Source: Candidatus Aenigmatarchaeota archaeon
Lineage (GTDB): Archaea; Aenigmatarchaeota; Aenigmatarchaeia; QMZP01
Direction of reading: 5' to 3'
Length of the DNA: 16,679 nt
NCBI GenBank assembly: GCA_016202785.1
Contig: JACQOC010000122.1
Span: 1 to 16,679 of the forward strand
The number at the start of each line of letters is the position of its first letter. The stretch's first letter is position 1. The notes under the pieces are model-generated. The model saw only the letters and a program-made list of their open reading frames with translations, did no database searches and was not told where the DNA came from. The position numbers and the translations under genes are program-made. Shown here piece by piece: positions 1 to 7,083 of the stretch.

Positions 1-837
1 AACCAGGGCTATGCCAAAACCTTCATATTCACTCGCCGAGACGAAGAACCTTGACATTCGCATGTACCGCAGCTTCTGTTTTTCGGATACGCTGCCGCAG
101 AAAAATACGTGCCTCTGCAGGCCGTTTTGCGCGGTCACAGCTTTCAAGCGCCTTACCAAATCTTCTTGTCCCGGGCCGGCAATGAACAGCTTTGCCTCTG
201 GGAGTATACGGCACATCACAGAAAAGGCCTGGATAAGGCGGTCAAGGCGCTTGTTGGCCGCCAGCCGGCCTATGTATAGCAAGGCATTGCCGGAGTTGCG
301 CAGCGTAGCGAATTTGCCGTAGTCGATGCCTTCTTGGATTAACGACAGGTTCGCTGGTCGGCCAAAGATACGCATGTCGTTCCTACTCACCGCTATTATT
401 GCCTTGCAATGCCGCAGCAAAAGATGCTGGACAAGATTGAAGTATAAAGATTTGAGCCTCTGGCCGCGACTGGTATGGAAAACACCGCCGTGCGTGGTCA
501 GAATTATTTTCTTCCGGTGGAGCAAACTGGTGAGGATGAGGAAATCGGAGAAGAAGCCAATGCCATGAACGTTGATAATGTCGTAGCCCTTGACCAAGCG
601 CAACACCGAAGGGCAGATTTTATAGAATCGCAAGTCAACGAAAGGCAAGCGATAGATTTGTGTTTTGGCCAACCTGCCCCGCGATGGCAAACAATTGTTT
701 GAATGGGCGCAGCGATCCAGGCAGGCGACGTCGTTGCGATGGCCGCGTTCGGCAAGGCCTTTGCACACACCCTGCACATATTTTTCCATGCCGCCGATGC
801 ACGGATGGAAATGATTGCAGACGTGCAATATTTTCAT
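1..837 (-). CDS. GT4 family glycosyltransferase, C-terminus cut by window edge
   Basis: The frame stays open from the ATG at 837 to base 1 (279 residues seen; C-terminus outside the window). Residues 15-20 (GGMEKY) are the glycine-rich donor-site start typical of GT4 enzymes. HGG at 116-118, GRLAANKRLDRLIQAF at 190-205 and SASEYEGFG at 267-275 match the GT-B fold with the first Glu of the EX7E motif; the second Glu would lie just past the edge. Family members transfer a sugar from a nucleotide donor, with retention, onto a lipid-linked or other glycan at the cytoplasmic membrane face. The start overlaps the upstream GT2 stop by 4 bp (ATGA), and a good Shine-Dalgarno lies at 842-847, so the two are translationally coupled. 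Donor and acceptor cannot be told. Family assignment is firm. Confidence 0.9.
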   Translation of the reverse strand, partial: MKILHVCNHFHPCIGGMEKYVQGVCKGLAERGHRNDVACLDRCAHSNNCLPSRGRLAKTQIYRLPFVDLRFYKICPSVLRLVKGYDIINVHGIGFFSDFLILTSLLHRKKIILTTHGGVFHTSRGQRLKSLYFNLVQHLLLRHCKAIIAVSRNDMRIFGRPANLSLIQEGIDYGKFATLRNSGNALLYIGRLAANKRLDRLIQAFSVMCRILPEAKLFIAGPGQEDLVRRLKAVTAQNGLQRHVFFCGSVSEKQKLRYMRMSRFFVSASEYEGFGIALV

Positions 838-1784
838 CGCTTCCTCCGCCAAGGCAATAGGCCTGCGATCAGACCTAGGGTGAACACCGCCGTCCTAAGG
901 AACAGCAAGAACGGCGTTGCGAACCCGACAATAACGTCTTTTCTCAGATTCTTCACCGTCAGCGGCAGGGAAAGGGCGAATATTAGAGCAGTTGGGATTG
1001 TCCATAGATGTGGGATGATCGGATAAATGACTAAAACTGGAAGTAGGCAAAACAACGCAATCTGCAGCTTTAAACTCTGCGGCGTATATGATTCGCTTAT
1101 CATTTTTCCGGTGTGCTTGCGGTATAGGCGGACGCGCCAATAGGCGCGAGAGTATTTTTGGCGCAGATATTTGGTCAGTGTGTCCGGATGTTGGTGGTAA
1201 ACAGCGGCAGCGGTATTGAACACCATTTTGCTTCCAGAGCCGGTCAATCGGAACGAGAGATCGGCGTCCTCGCCGCTGGAATCGGTAAAGCCTTCGTCGA
1301 AACCGCCGCTGTTCAGAAAAGCCGATCTCCGGTAAGCGGCAGAATAGGTGGAGAGGAAGTCTATTTTCTTTCTCGCCATCCGATCGTACCGATCCTCTAT
1401 CTCAAGCTGCGCGAACCTGGCAAGTAGACTGGTTTGGCGGGTTTTGTAAACGCCCTGCACGCCGACTACCGATTTGTCCTTGAACGGTTTGACCATTTCT
1501 GTTATCCAATCAGGAGCCGGCGTGCAATCGGCGTCAGTAAAAAGCAGAAGTGAGCCATGTGCCTGCTTGGCACCATGATTACGCGCGGCAGCCGGCCCGC
1601 AGTGCGGCTGCTTTACGATATTGCGGATGGATCTGCGGGCCACGCCTACGGTACCGTCATTGGAACCGTCATCAACCACAATTATTTCGTAGCTGTGTTG
1701 GCAGTTTTGAGACTGGAGTGCGCGCAGGCATTCAGAAATCGTATGCCTGGAGTTGTATGCCGGGACAATTACTGAGACATCCAT
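834..1784 (-). CDS. GT2 family glycosyltransferase with C-terminal membrane helices
   Basis: This 316-residue protein has an N-terminal GT-A domain: VIVPAYNS near residues 5-12, VDDGS at 37-41, the metal-binding DAD at 84-86, and GED at 171-173 holding the likely catalytic acidic residue. Three hydrophobic segments follow at about 240-257, 260-276 and 287-310, ending in a basic RRKR tail, so the catalytic domain is expected in the cytoplasm and tethered to the membrane. GT2 enzymes invert the anomeric centre and commonly extend polyprenyl- or dolichyl-linked glycans. The ATG at 1784 sits 22 bp from a TATA-like box, which suggests its own promoter and an almost leaderless transcript; the GT4 gene follows with a 4-bp overlap. 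The exact sugar is unknown. Confidence 0.93.
   Translation of the reverse strand: MDVSVIVPAYNSRHTISECLRALQSQNCQHSYEIIVVDDGSNDGTVGVARRSIRNIVKQPHCGPAAARNHGAKQAHGSLLLFTDADCTPAPDWITEMVKPFKDKSVVGVQGVYKTRQTSLLARFAQLEIEDRYDRMARKKIDFLSTYSAAYRRSAFLNSGGFDEGFTDSSGEDADLSFRLTGSGSKMVFNTAAAVYHQHPDTLTKYLRQKYSRAYWRVRLYRKHTGKMISESYTPQSLKLQIALFCLLPVLVIYPIIPHLWTIPTALIFALSLPLTVKNLRKDVIVGFATPFLLFLRTAVFTLGLIAGLLPWRRKR
842..847 (-). promoter_or_regulatory. Shine-Dalgarno of the GT4 gene
   Basis: Minus-strand GGAGGA ends 4 nt before the ATG at 837. It sits inside the end of the upstream GT2 gene and supports the ATGA-overlap start of this operon-internal gene. Confidence 0.7.
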
Positions 1785-1802
1785 AGTATAATCAACCGGA
1801 TT

Positions 1803-1810
1803 TTATTTAA
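1803..1810 (-). promoter_or_regulatory. TATA-like box for the GT2-GT4 pair
   Basis: Minus-strand TTAAATAA lies in the 50-bp gap between two GT2 genes. Its centre is about 22 bp before the ATG at 1784, as expected for a leaderless or nearly leaderless archaeal transcript. Confidence 0.5.
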
Positions 1811-1834
1811 GCTGATTTTTGTGAATGCAGACTG

Positions 1835-2701
1835 TCAAAACCAATCTATTCCAGCAAGCCGTTGCTCTTGCCGCAGTCTTCCGATAAGCTCGTCACGTTT
1901 CTGCCGTTCGCGGTAGATGGTGGCGCGGTTCTGGAAGTTTGTGTAGTAGGATTTGAGTATCACTTTCGCTGTTCCGGATTTCAGCCCATTAAAAAAGACC
2001 AGAGCAAGCCCGGGCAACCGCTTGAGGAAGCTAAAAAAGGAATCGTTAAACAGCATGGCTTTCAGCCGGCCGACGTTGAGCAACAGCTCGCGATCCGGGT
2101 TCTGCCGCTTGGTGTCGCCGCCGCCGATGTGGCCGACGATACTCTCTTTTGTTTCAAGTATGCGGTAACCGGCGCGACGCAGCAGATAATTCCAGTCTGT
2201 TTCTTCCCCCCCATATGGATTGAAATTGTTCTCATCGTAGTAGCCAATGCGGTCCAACACCTTGCGCCTTATCAGCATGCCTTGGCTGCAGGCATTGTCC
2301 TTGCTGAAACGCCGCTTTTCCGGCACTATCCGGCCTAACATGCCAGGCGGGACGAGTGTTGAGGCTACGCAACCAATGCGTCGATCTGATTCCATTATCT
2401 TTATGCACGATTCCAGCCAGCCGTCAGTCACAATGGTATCGTTCCCCAGCAAATAGACGTACTCGTTTTTAGCTATCCTAAAGGCCTGGTTAGTGGCCTT
2501 CGCAATGCCGACGTTCTGACGATTTCTTATGATTTTGACGGCTGGATAATTTTCTTCTATGAACTGCACACTGCCGTCCTTGCTACCCTGGTCAACAACG
2601 ATTATCTGATGCGGGGATTTAGTGTGCCGAGCGATGGATGCAAGGCAGCCCCTAAGATGGCGTTTGCCATTCCAGTTTAAAATGATGATGGAAGTTTTCA
2701 T
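1835..2701 (-). CDS. GT2 family glycosyltransferase, rhamnosyltransferase-like subgroup
   Basis: From the ATG at 2701 this is 288 residues: SIIILNWNG at 4-12, VDQGS at 36-40, NVGIAKATNQA at 63-73, LGNDT at 85-89 and GGEETDW at 164-170. The NWNG start, a (G/N)NDT in place of a classical DXD, and the EE acid pair are typical of the WbbL/RfbN-like GT2 branch often called rhamnosyltransferases; that name is a family label, not proof of the sugar. No clear membrane span is seen, though 229-240 is hydrophobic. An in-frame TTG at 2743 would add 14 residues and leave only 2 bp to the upstream radical SAM stop, but the family begins right before the first beta strand and the extension looks unrelated. 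Neither start has a clear Shine-Dalgarno. It probably shares a transcript with the radical SAM gene. Confidence 0.9.
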   Translation of the reverse strand: MKTSIIILNWNGKRHLRGCLASIARHTKSPHQIIVVDQGSKDGSVQFIEENYPAVKIIRNRQNVGIAKATNQAFRIAKNEYVYLLGNDTIVTDGWLESCIKIMESDRRIGCVASTLVPPGMLGRIVPEKRRFSKDNACSQGMLIRRKVLDRIGYYDENNFNPYGGEETDWNYLLRRAGYRILETKESIVGHIGGGDTKRQNPDRELLLNVGRLKAMLFNDSFFSFLKRLPGLALVFFNGLKSGTAKVILKSYYTNFQNRATIYRERQKRDELIGRLRQEQRLAGIDWF

Positions 2702-2745
2702 AAGGTTTGGGCGCCGCTTCGCAGCAACGGAGATCGGCGGCAAAA

Positions 2746-4305
2746 TCAGTTTGCGATCGGCAGTTTGTTGGACGTGCCTGGCTTTGTTGGATCATTTGGC
2801 GGCGCAAGTTTGGATGCCTCCTTCTCCAGTTCCATGTTGACCTTGGCATCGCTGGTAAACAGGTACTTGAACAGGTGCCGGCCGAGCGTGGTGCCGCCCT
2901 TTATTATCCTGACACCTTCCCTGGGATCGGTTACCGCCTGCTGCACGACCTTAGCCAAATAGCGCGGGTTCTTCACGTAGAATTCCAGCCGGGCGCGGTT
3001 GCACCATTTGAGCACTTCCTCCCGGCTCAGGTCTGGCCTGCTGACCGGAGTGTTATGCAGCCCGTCGTCAGTAAGCCACTTGTCGAAGTCCTCGGTCTCC
3101 AGGAAGCCGTTGTGCTTGGCCCAGGCATAAGCGCCAGTGCCTGGGTACACCATCAGCGGATAGAATTGCGCGGTGTTCGGGTTCAATATTTTGGCGAACT
3201 GGATGGTGCGCATCATGCTCTCCTGGTTGTCGTGCGGCAGGCCAAGTATGAAGCAGCCGTTGATCAGCAAACCGGTTTTCTTGACGTTTTCCATGAAGTT
3301 CATCTGCATGTCCTGAGTGGTGCCCTTAATGACGGCGTTAAGCGACTGCTGAGTCGGGCTCTCGAAGCCGACGCACATCAGCCGGCAGCCGGCCTTCTTC
3401 ATCCAGTCCATAGTTTCGGTGTCCATGTTAACTCTGGCGTTGCAGCTCCAGGTGACATCAATCTTGCGGCTGATGAGCTCCTTGCAGATGTCCACGGTCC
3501 GGTCCTTTTGCACTGGGAAAGTGTCGTCCTCAAGCATGATCTCACTCAGCCACGGCATCTCGTTCTGGATGTATTCGAATTCATCAGCCACGCTCTTCAC
3601 ACTGCGGGTGCGGTAGCTCTTCTTCATCGGTATGTTGCAGAAGCTGCAGTTGTAGGGGCAGCCTCTGGCCGTCAGGATCTGTATCTCCGGCCAGGTAATG
3701 CTCGCATAGAAATATTTCTTGATGCGCTCCTTACCCAAATGCTTCATGTAGATCTCAGCGGCAAATGGCAACTGGTCCAAATCTTCCACCAGCTTGGCCG
3801 GTCCAGTGTGGGCAAAACCAGAAGCGTGTCGGAATGAGATGCCCGGTATGCCGTCCAGCGGCCTGCCCTTTTCCAAGGCCTCGGCCAGGGCCATTGTGGT
3901 TAAATCGTATTCGCCGCGGGCAGCCGAATCAATCAGCTCGGTCTGGTTGAGCAGCCACTCCGGCAGGTTGGTGGGCAACGTGCCGACGAGATTCATGTGC
4001 GCGTTTGGGGCTGCTTGTTTGACGGCAATGGCCACTTGAATATCGTTCTTGATGCTGGGCGTGCTGGTGTCCATCACCACCAAATCGGGGTTGAAGCCTT
4101 TCGCAAAGTTGGCAGCGTCCTTGTGCGTCCAGTCTTCGATAACGCCATCGACCAGCTTGACGGTATGGCCGGCCTGTTCAGCAACTCCTGCCGCATATGC
4201 CAAGTAATACGGATAGTAGATGGTGCCGCCCTTGGCGACGCACGGCGACCTGGACTGCCGCGAATATCCCTTCAGGAATGGGGGGTTGAGAGCGAGTATT
4301 TTCAT
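2746..4305 (-). CDS. B12-binding domain radical SAM protein
   Basis: This 519-residue protein has an N-terminal Rossmann-like cobalamin-binding domain (about 1-150) followed by a radical SAM core. The iron-sulfur ligands are C216, C220 and C223 in GCPYNCSFC (CxxxCxxC). The opening LNPPF and the lack of a DxHxxG cobalt-ligand motif fit the BchE/HpnJ-like class, where cobalamin binds without a protein histidine. Class members do methylations, ring formations or other C-C chemistry. The core continues through LEDDTF (258-263), CVGFES (311-316) and GCFILGLP (350-357); the last 90 residues end in a low-complexity polar tail. The gene has its own TATA-like box and is followed by GT2 genes, so the substrate may be a sugar or an isoprenoid lipid carrier. 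The family is certain, the reaction is not. Confidence 0.92.
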   Translation of the reverse strand: MKILALNPPFLKGYSRQSRSPCVAKGGTIYYPYYLAYAAGVAEQAGHTVKLVDGVIEDWTHKDAANFAKGFNPDLVVMDTSTPSIKNDIQVAIAVKQAAPNAHMNLVGTLPTNLPEWLLNQTELIDSAARGEYDLTTMALAEALEKGRPLDGIPGISFRHASGFAHTGPAKLVEDLDQLPFAAEIYMKHLGKERIKKYFYASITWPEIQILTARGCPYNCSFCNIPMKKSYRTRSVKSVADEFEYIQNEMPWLSEIMLEDDTFPVQKDRTVDICKELISRKIDVTWSCNARVNMDTETMDWMKKAGCRLMCVGFESPTQQSLNAVIKGTTQDMQMNFMENVKKTGLLINGCFILGLPHDNQESMMRTIQFAKILNPNTAQFYPLMVYPGTGAYAWAKHNGFLETEDFDKWLTDDGLHNTPVSRPDLSREEVLKWCNRARLEFYVKNPRYLAKVVQQAVTDPREGVRIIKGGTTLGRHLFKYLFTSDAKVNMELEKEASKLAPPNDPTKPGTSNKLPIAN

Positions 4306-4329
4306 AGTCCTTGTTTAGTTGGCATGGTG

Positions 4330-4337
4330 TTTAAAAA
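4330..4337 (-). promoter_or_regulatory. TATA-like box for the radical SAM gene
   Basis: Minus-strand TTTTTAAA is centred about 28 bp before the ATG at 4305, implying a leader of only a few nucleotides. It lies in the divergent gap shared with the cytidylyltransferase gene. Confidence 0.5.
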
Positions 4338-4402
4338 CAGCATCACTGCCTCTCAGATAAATATGGGTGCCGGCGGTTAAAAACTGCTTTGCTTGCGGAA
4401 CC

Positions 4403-4410
4403 CTTTTATT
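4403..4410 (+). promoter_or_regulatory. TATA-like box for the cytidylyltransferase gene
   Basis: CTTTTATT is centred about 32 bp before the ATG at 4439, giving a predicted leader of roughly 5-8 nt. It overlaps the left arm of an inverted repeat. Confidence 0.4.
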
Positions 4411-4427
4411 CGCGTACCGACGAATAA
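4406..4427. promoter_or_regulatory. Inverted repeat, candidate operator
   Basis: TTATTCG (4406-4412) is repeated as its exact reverse complement CGAATAA (4421-4427) around an 8-bp spacer. It overlaps the proposed TATA box and ends about 12 bp before the start codon, where a bound repressor would block the pre-initiation complex. The symmetry is seen directly; the regulatory role is inferred. Confidence 0.4.
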
Positions 4428-4438
4428 GCATATTGACC

Positions 4439-5137
4439 ATGCAAGTGGCCATATTCTGCGGGGGCCGGGGCAGCAGGCTTTATCCGTACACGGAAAATAT
4501 CCCCAAACCCTTGATTGAGATCGGCGGCAAGCCCATCCTTTGGCATGTCATGAAGATCTTCTCCCATTACGGGCATAACGACTTCATCCTGTGCCTAGGC
4601 TACCTGGGGGAGAAGATAAGGCAGCATTTCGCCGGCCAGAAAGAAGGCTGGAATATTGAATTTGTCGATACCGGCATGGACACGACCAAGGCTGGCCGGC
4701 TGCTCAAGATAGCCGATTTGATCAGCGATGATTTCTTTGTGGCGTACGGGGATGATGTCAGCGACGTTGACGTAAGAAAGCTCTATGCTTTCCATAAAGA
4801 TCACGGCAAAACCGCTACCCTTACTGCCGTCAACCCCTACAGCCAATACGGCATCATAGAGATAAACGCCGAAATGCAGGTCGTCGATTTTAAAGAGAAG
4901 CCGCGGCTGGATAAATGGATAAACGGCGGCTTCTTCGTCTTTAAACGCGCCATCTTCGAGCATCTAGGTAATGGCGGTGAACTGGAAACCCAGGTATTTG
5001 CCGAGTTGTCAAGAAAGCGCGAGCTTATGGCTTACCAGCACCATGGCTATTGGGGATCGGTAAACACGTTCAAGGACGTCCTTGACCTGAATGGCATGTG
5101 GAATTCCGGCAAGGCAAGCTGGAAAGTGTGGAAATAG
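4439..5137 (+). CDS. rfbF: Glucose-1-phosphate cytidylyltransferase-like nucleotidyltransferase
   Basis: From the ATG at 4439 the protein is 232 residues and starts right at the fold's first strand (MQVAIFCGGRGSRLYPYT); a longer frame from 4367 adds 24 unrelated residues. Nucleotide-binding GGRGSRL is at 8-14, PKP at 22-24, GDD at 104-106 (a metal ligand), EKP at 153-155, WINGGFF at 160-166 and a SGKASWKVW tail at 223-231. The stretches ILWHVMKIFSHYGHNDFI and YGDDVSDVD are characteristic of RfbF, which makes CDP-glucose from CTP and glucose-1-phosphate in the cytoplasm. Two oddities stand out: it lacks a loop of roughly 25 residues found before VDTG in bacterial RfbF, and the usual Asp in the late (M)DT motif is Asn209 (VNT). 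Nucleotide specificity is therefore less certain than fold and family. Confidence 0.85.
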   Translation: MQVAIFCGGRGSRLYPYTENIPKPLIEIGGKPILWHVMKIFSHYGHNDFILCLGYLGEKIRQHFAGQKEGWNIEFVDTGMDTTKAGRLLKIADLISDDFFVAYGDDVSDVDVRKLYAFHKDHGKTATLTAVNPYSQYGIIEINAEMQVVDFKEKPRLDKWINGGFFVFKRAIFEHLGNGGELETQVFAELSRKRELMAYQHHGYWGSVNTFKDVLDLNGMWNSGKASWKVWK

Positions 5138-5141
5138 CCGT

Positions 5142-6134
5142 TCAGATATAGCCACCGTCGCGGAAATAAGTTTCGTACCAGCCGTATGCCTTCAGCAAGC
5201 CGTCCTCGAGCTTGGTCTTCGGCGCCCAGCCGAGCAGCTTGCTGGCCTTCTCATTGGACAGGTATTGCGCATCAATCTCTCCTTTCAGCTTACCGGTGCC
5301 GACCACTTTCGGCTTCAGCTTCTTGCCGGAAAGTTTGATTATCTTCTCCACCGCATCGATTATCCTTATCGGGCCGCCGCCGCCGAAATTCAGCGCCTGG
5401 CCATTGACGTCTTTGCGCTGCAGGTTTTCCGCCAGAGCCAGGTAGGCCGAGACGGTGTCATCGATGTAGATGAAGTCGCGCACTGGCGTGCCGTCGCTGC
5501 GCACTATCGGCTGCTCTCCGAATATCAGCGTCTTCACAGTGCCTGGGACTATGCGGGAAAAGTTCAAGTCGCCCGGGCCATATATGTTGGAGCAGCGCGT
5601 TATGGCCAACGGCAGGCCGTAGGTGGAGAAGTATGCCTTTGACACCGCTTCGGTGCAGGCCTTGGAGACGTCATAAGGGTTGGTGGCGTTGAGCGGATAG
5701 TCCTCCTGGTACGGCAGGTTCGGGTTGCTGCCATACGCCTTGTCGCTGCTCGCCACCACCAGGCCGGCAAAGGTCTTGCAGTTCCGGCAGGCTTCAAGGA
5801 CATTCCACGTTCCCTTGATGTTGGTTTCGAAGGTCTGCAACGGGGAGTGGTTGGCGATGCCGACTATCGGCTGCGCGGCAACATGGAAGCAATGGCTGAT
5901 TTCGTATTCATCCATTACCCGCGCAACGAAACTGAAGTCGGCCAGGTCGCCTTTGGCAATCCCATGCAGCTTCTTTTCAACCCCCATGTACGCCAGGGTT
6001 GATTTCGGCCTTATATCTCTTACCGCGGCGACCACATTGGCCTGCTGGCCGGCCAGGCTGGCGGCAAGCATGCTGCCGACAAAGCCGTTTGCCCCGGTCA
6101 CCAAGACGTTGCGGTCGCGCCAGAAATTTGGCAT
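5142..6134 (-). CDS. rfbG: NAD-dependent sugar epimerase/dehydratase, CDP-glucose 4,6-dehydratase-like
   Basis: This 330-residue extended short-chain dehydrogenase has the NAD-binding TGANGFVG at 13-20, HVAAQP at 84-89, SSDKAYG at 129-135 (the S/T-D-K dehydratase motif) and the catalytic YDVSK at 154-158. FW before the first strand and AAQP...SDK resemble RfbG, which turns CDP-glucose into CDP-4-keto-6-deoxyglucose, the precursor of 6-deoxy and 3,6-dideoxy sugars. Its tail faces the cytidylyltransferase gene with a 4-bp gap; that pairing supports CDP-glucose as substrate. dTDP-glucose or GDP-mannose dehydratase relatives remain possible. It follows the aglB operon after a 64-bp gap with its own TATA box, so it is likely transcribed separately as well. 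Confidence 0.85.
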   Translation of the reverse strand: MPNFWRDRNVLVTGANGFVGSMLAASLAGQQANVVAAVRDIRPKSTLAYMGVEKKLHGIAKGDLADFSFVARVMDEYEISHCFHVAAQPIVGIANHSPLQTFETNIKGTWNVLEACRNCKTFAGLVVASSDKAYGSNPNLPYQEDYPLNATNPYDVSKACTEAVSKAYFSTYGLPLAITRCSNIYGPGDLNFSRIVPGTVKTLIFGEQPIVRSDGTPVRDFIYIDDTVSAYLALAENLQRKDVNGQALNFGGGGPIRIIDAVEKIIKLSGKKLKPKVVGTGKLKGEIDAQYLSNEKASKLLGWAPKTKLEDGLLKAYGWYETYFRDGGYI

Positions 6135-6154
6135 AGCTTTATTTTGGCATAGGC

Positions 6155-6162
6155 CTTATAAG
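6155..6162 (-). promoter_or_regulatory. TATA box for the sugar dehydratase gene
   Basis: CTTATAAG is centred 24-25 bp before the ATG at 6134, predicting a leaderless transcript. It lies in the 64-bp gap after the GT2 gene of the aglB operon. Confidence 0.6.
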
Positions 6163-6198
6163 TTGATTTTATCGTCGTGTGGTTCCCAAGACTGCCGC

Positions 6199-7083
6199 TC
6201 AAAGCAGCAGCTTGCCAAACTTAAGGCTGGCGGCCAGCCTGACGGTCTTGACGGCCAGCACATAAAAAACTCCGGCAAGGAAGATCAGGGCAAGATGGTA
6301 TGGTTTTGAAGCCTCGAAATACACTATGCCGCGCGGCGAGGACAGGCGCATCGGCTCCCAGCTGCGGTATGCCCATTTCGACCAGCCGCCGGTCGCTGCC
6401 CCGAAATCGCGCGCCGGGTTGACGATGAAGCCAAGCTTGATGTCAAGGAAGCTGACGGCGCGTTTCGGATGCTTCTTGTAAAGCAGGACGTCATTCTTGT
6501 GGTAGGCCAGCCGCTCAAGCGCATGGCGCAGCAAGCCGCCGATGGTTTTCGGGGCCTCCAGTTTGTGGTCGTGCACATACTTGGCCCGGACCATTTTTAC
6601 ATGGTAGCCGGCATCTAGCAGGCGGAAAACCAGGTCAGTATCTTCCCGATAATAAAAATATTGCTCATCATACAGCCCGGCTTTTTGCAGCGCCGTCTTC
6701 CGGAAAGCGGTAGAAGTGCCGCCATGCCGGCTGAAACTGCTCACCATGCCAATATCGCTTGTGGTGAAACCGGCGGCCAGGTCCTTGAGCCAGGCATGTG
6801 TTGGTATGCAGTCGTCGTCCATTATGGCAATTATAGGGTGCCTTGCGGCCCGGATGCCGTTGTTCCGGGCGCGGCACGGCCCTTGCCTGGCTTGGTTGAT
6901 TATCCGTAGCCGCATCTGGCCTTTGAATTTGCGCAACAGCTGCTCAGTGCCATCGCTAGAGCCGTCGTTGACGACGATTATCTCATAGCCTGGCATATAG
7001 TCCAAACGCAGCATGGCTGCCAGCGTCTTTCCCAGAACTTCCCTGCGGTTGTGGGTCAGCACGACTATGCTAGCTGGTTCCAT
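6199..7083 (-). CDS. GT2 family glycosyltransferase
   Basis: This 294-residue GT-A enzyme has VVLTHNRR at 7-14, VNDGS at 38-42, the metal-binding DDDC at 89-92, GTSTAFRK at 122-129 and the acidic RED at 146-148. One hydrophobic segment (about 262-282) near the C-terminus probably anchors it with the catalytic domain in the cytoplasm. It overlaps the end of the Alg13-like gene by 19 bp and has a Shine-Dalgarno at 7089-7094, so it is the last gene of the aglB-alg14-alg13 operon. That position suggests it adds a sugar to the lipid-linked N-glycan after the Alg13/14 step. Which sugar it transfers is not visible. Confidence 0.93.
   Translation of the reverse strand: MEPASIVVLTHNRREVLGKTLAAMLRLDYMPGYEIIVVNDGSSDGTEQLLRKFKGQMRLRIINQARQGPCRARNNGIRAARHPIIAIMDDDCIPTHAWLKDLAAGFTTSDIGMVSSFSRHGGTSTAFRKTALQKAGLYDEQYFYYREDTDLVFRLLDAGYHVKMVRAKYVHDHKLEAPKTIGGLLRHALERLAYHKNDVLLYKKHPKRAVSFLDIKLGFIVNPARDFGAATGGWSKWAYRSWEPMRLSSPRGIVYFEASKPYHLALIFLAGVFYVLAVKTVRLAASLKFGKLLL

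Noticed and set aside
2702..2743. A TTG start adding 14 residues to the GT2 gene
   Set aside because: GT2 proteins of this group start just before SIIILNWNG; the extra residues look unrelated and no Shine-Dalgarno precedes the TTG. Still possible through coupling to the upstream stop.
2707..3837. A 376-codon open frame on the plus strand
   Set aside because: It lies wholly antisense to the end of the 1835-2701 GT2 gene and to the radical SAM gene, which has clear motifs. The frame has no recognisable domain and is kept open by codon bias.
4331..4388. Two near-identical 11-bp direct repeats (TTAAAAAC followed by AGC or TGC) 46 bp apart
   Set aside because: They are A-rich and short enough to be chance, and the first coincides with the radical SAM TATA box. 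Worth recalling only if the pattern recurs elsewhere.
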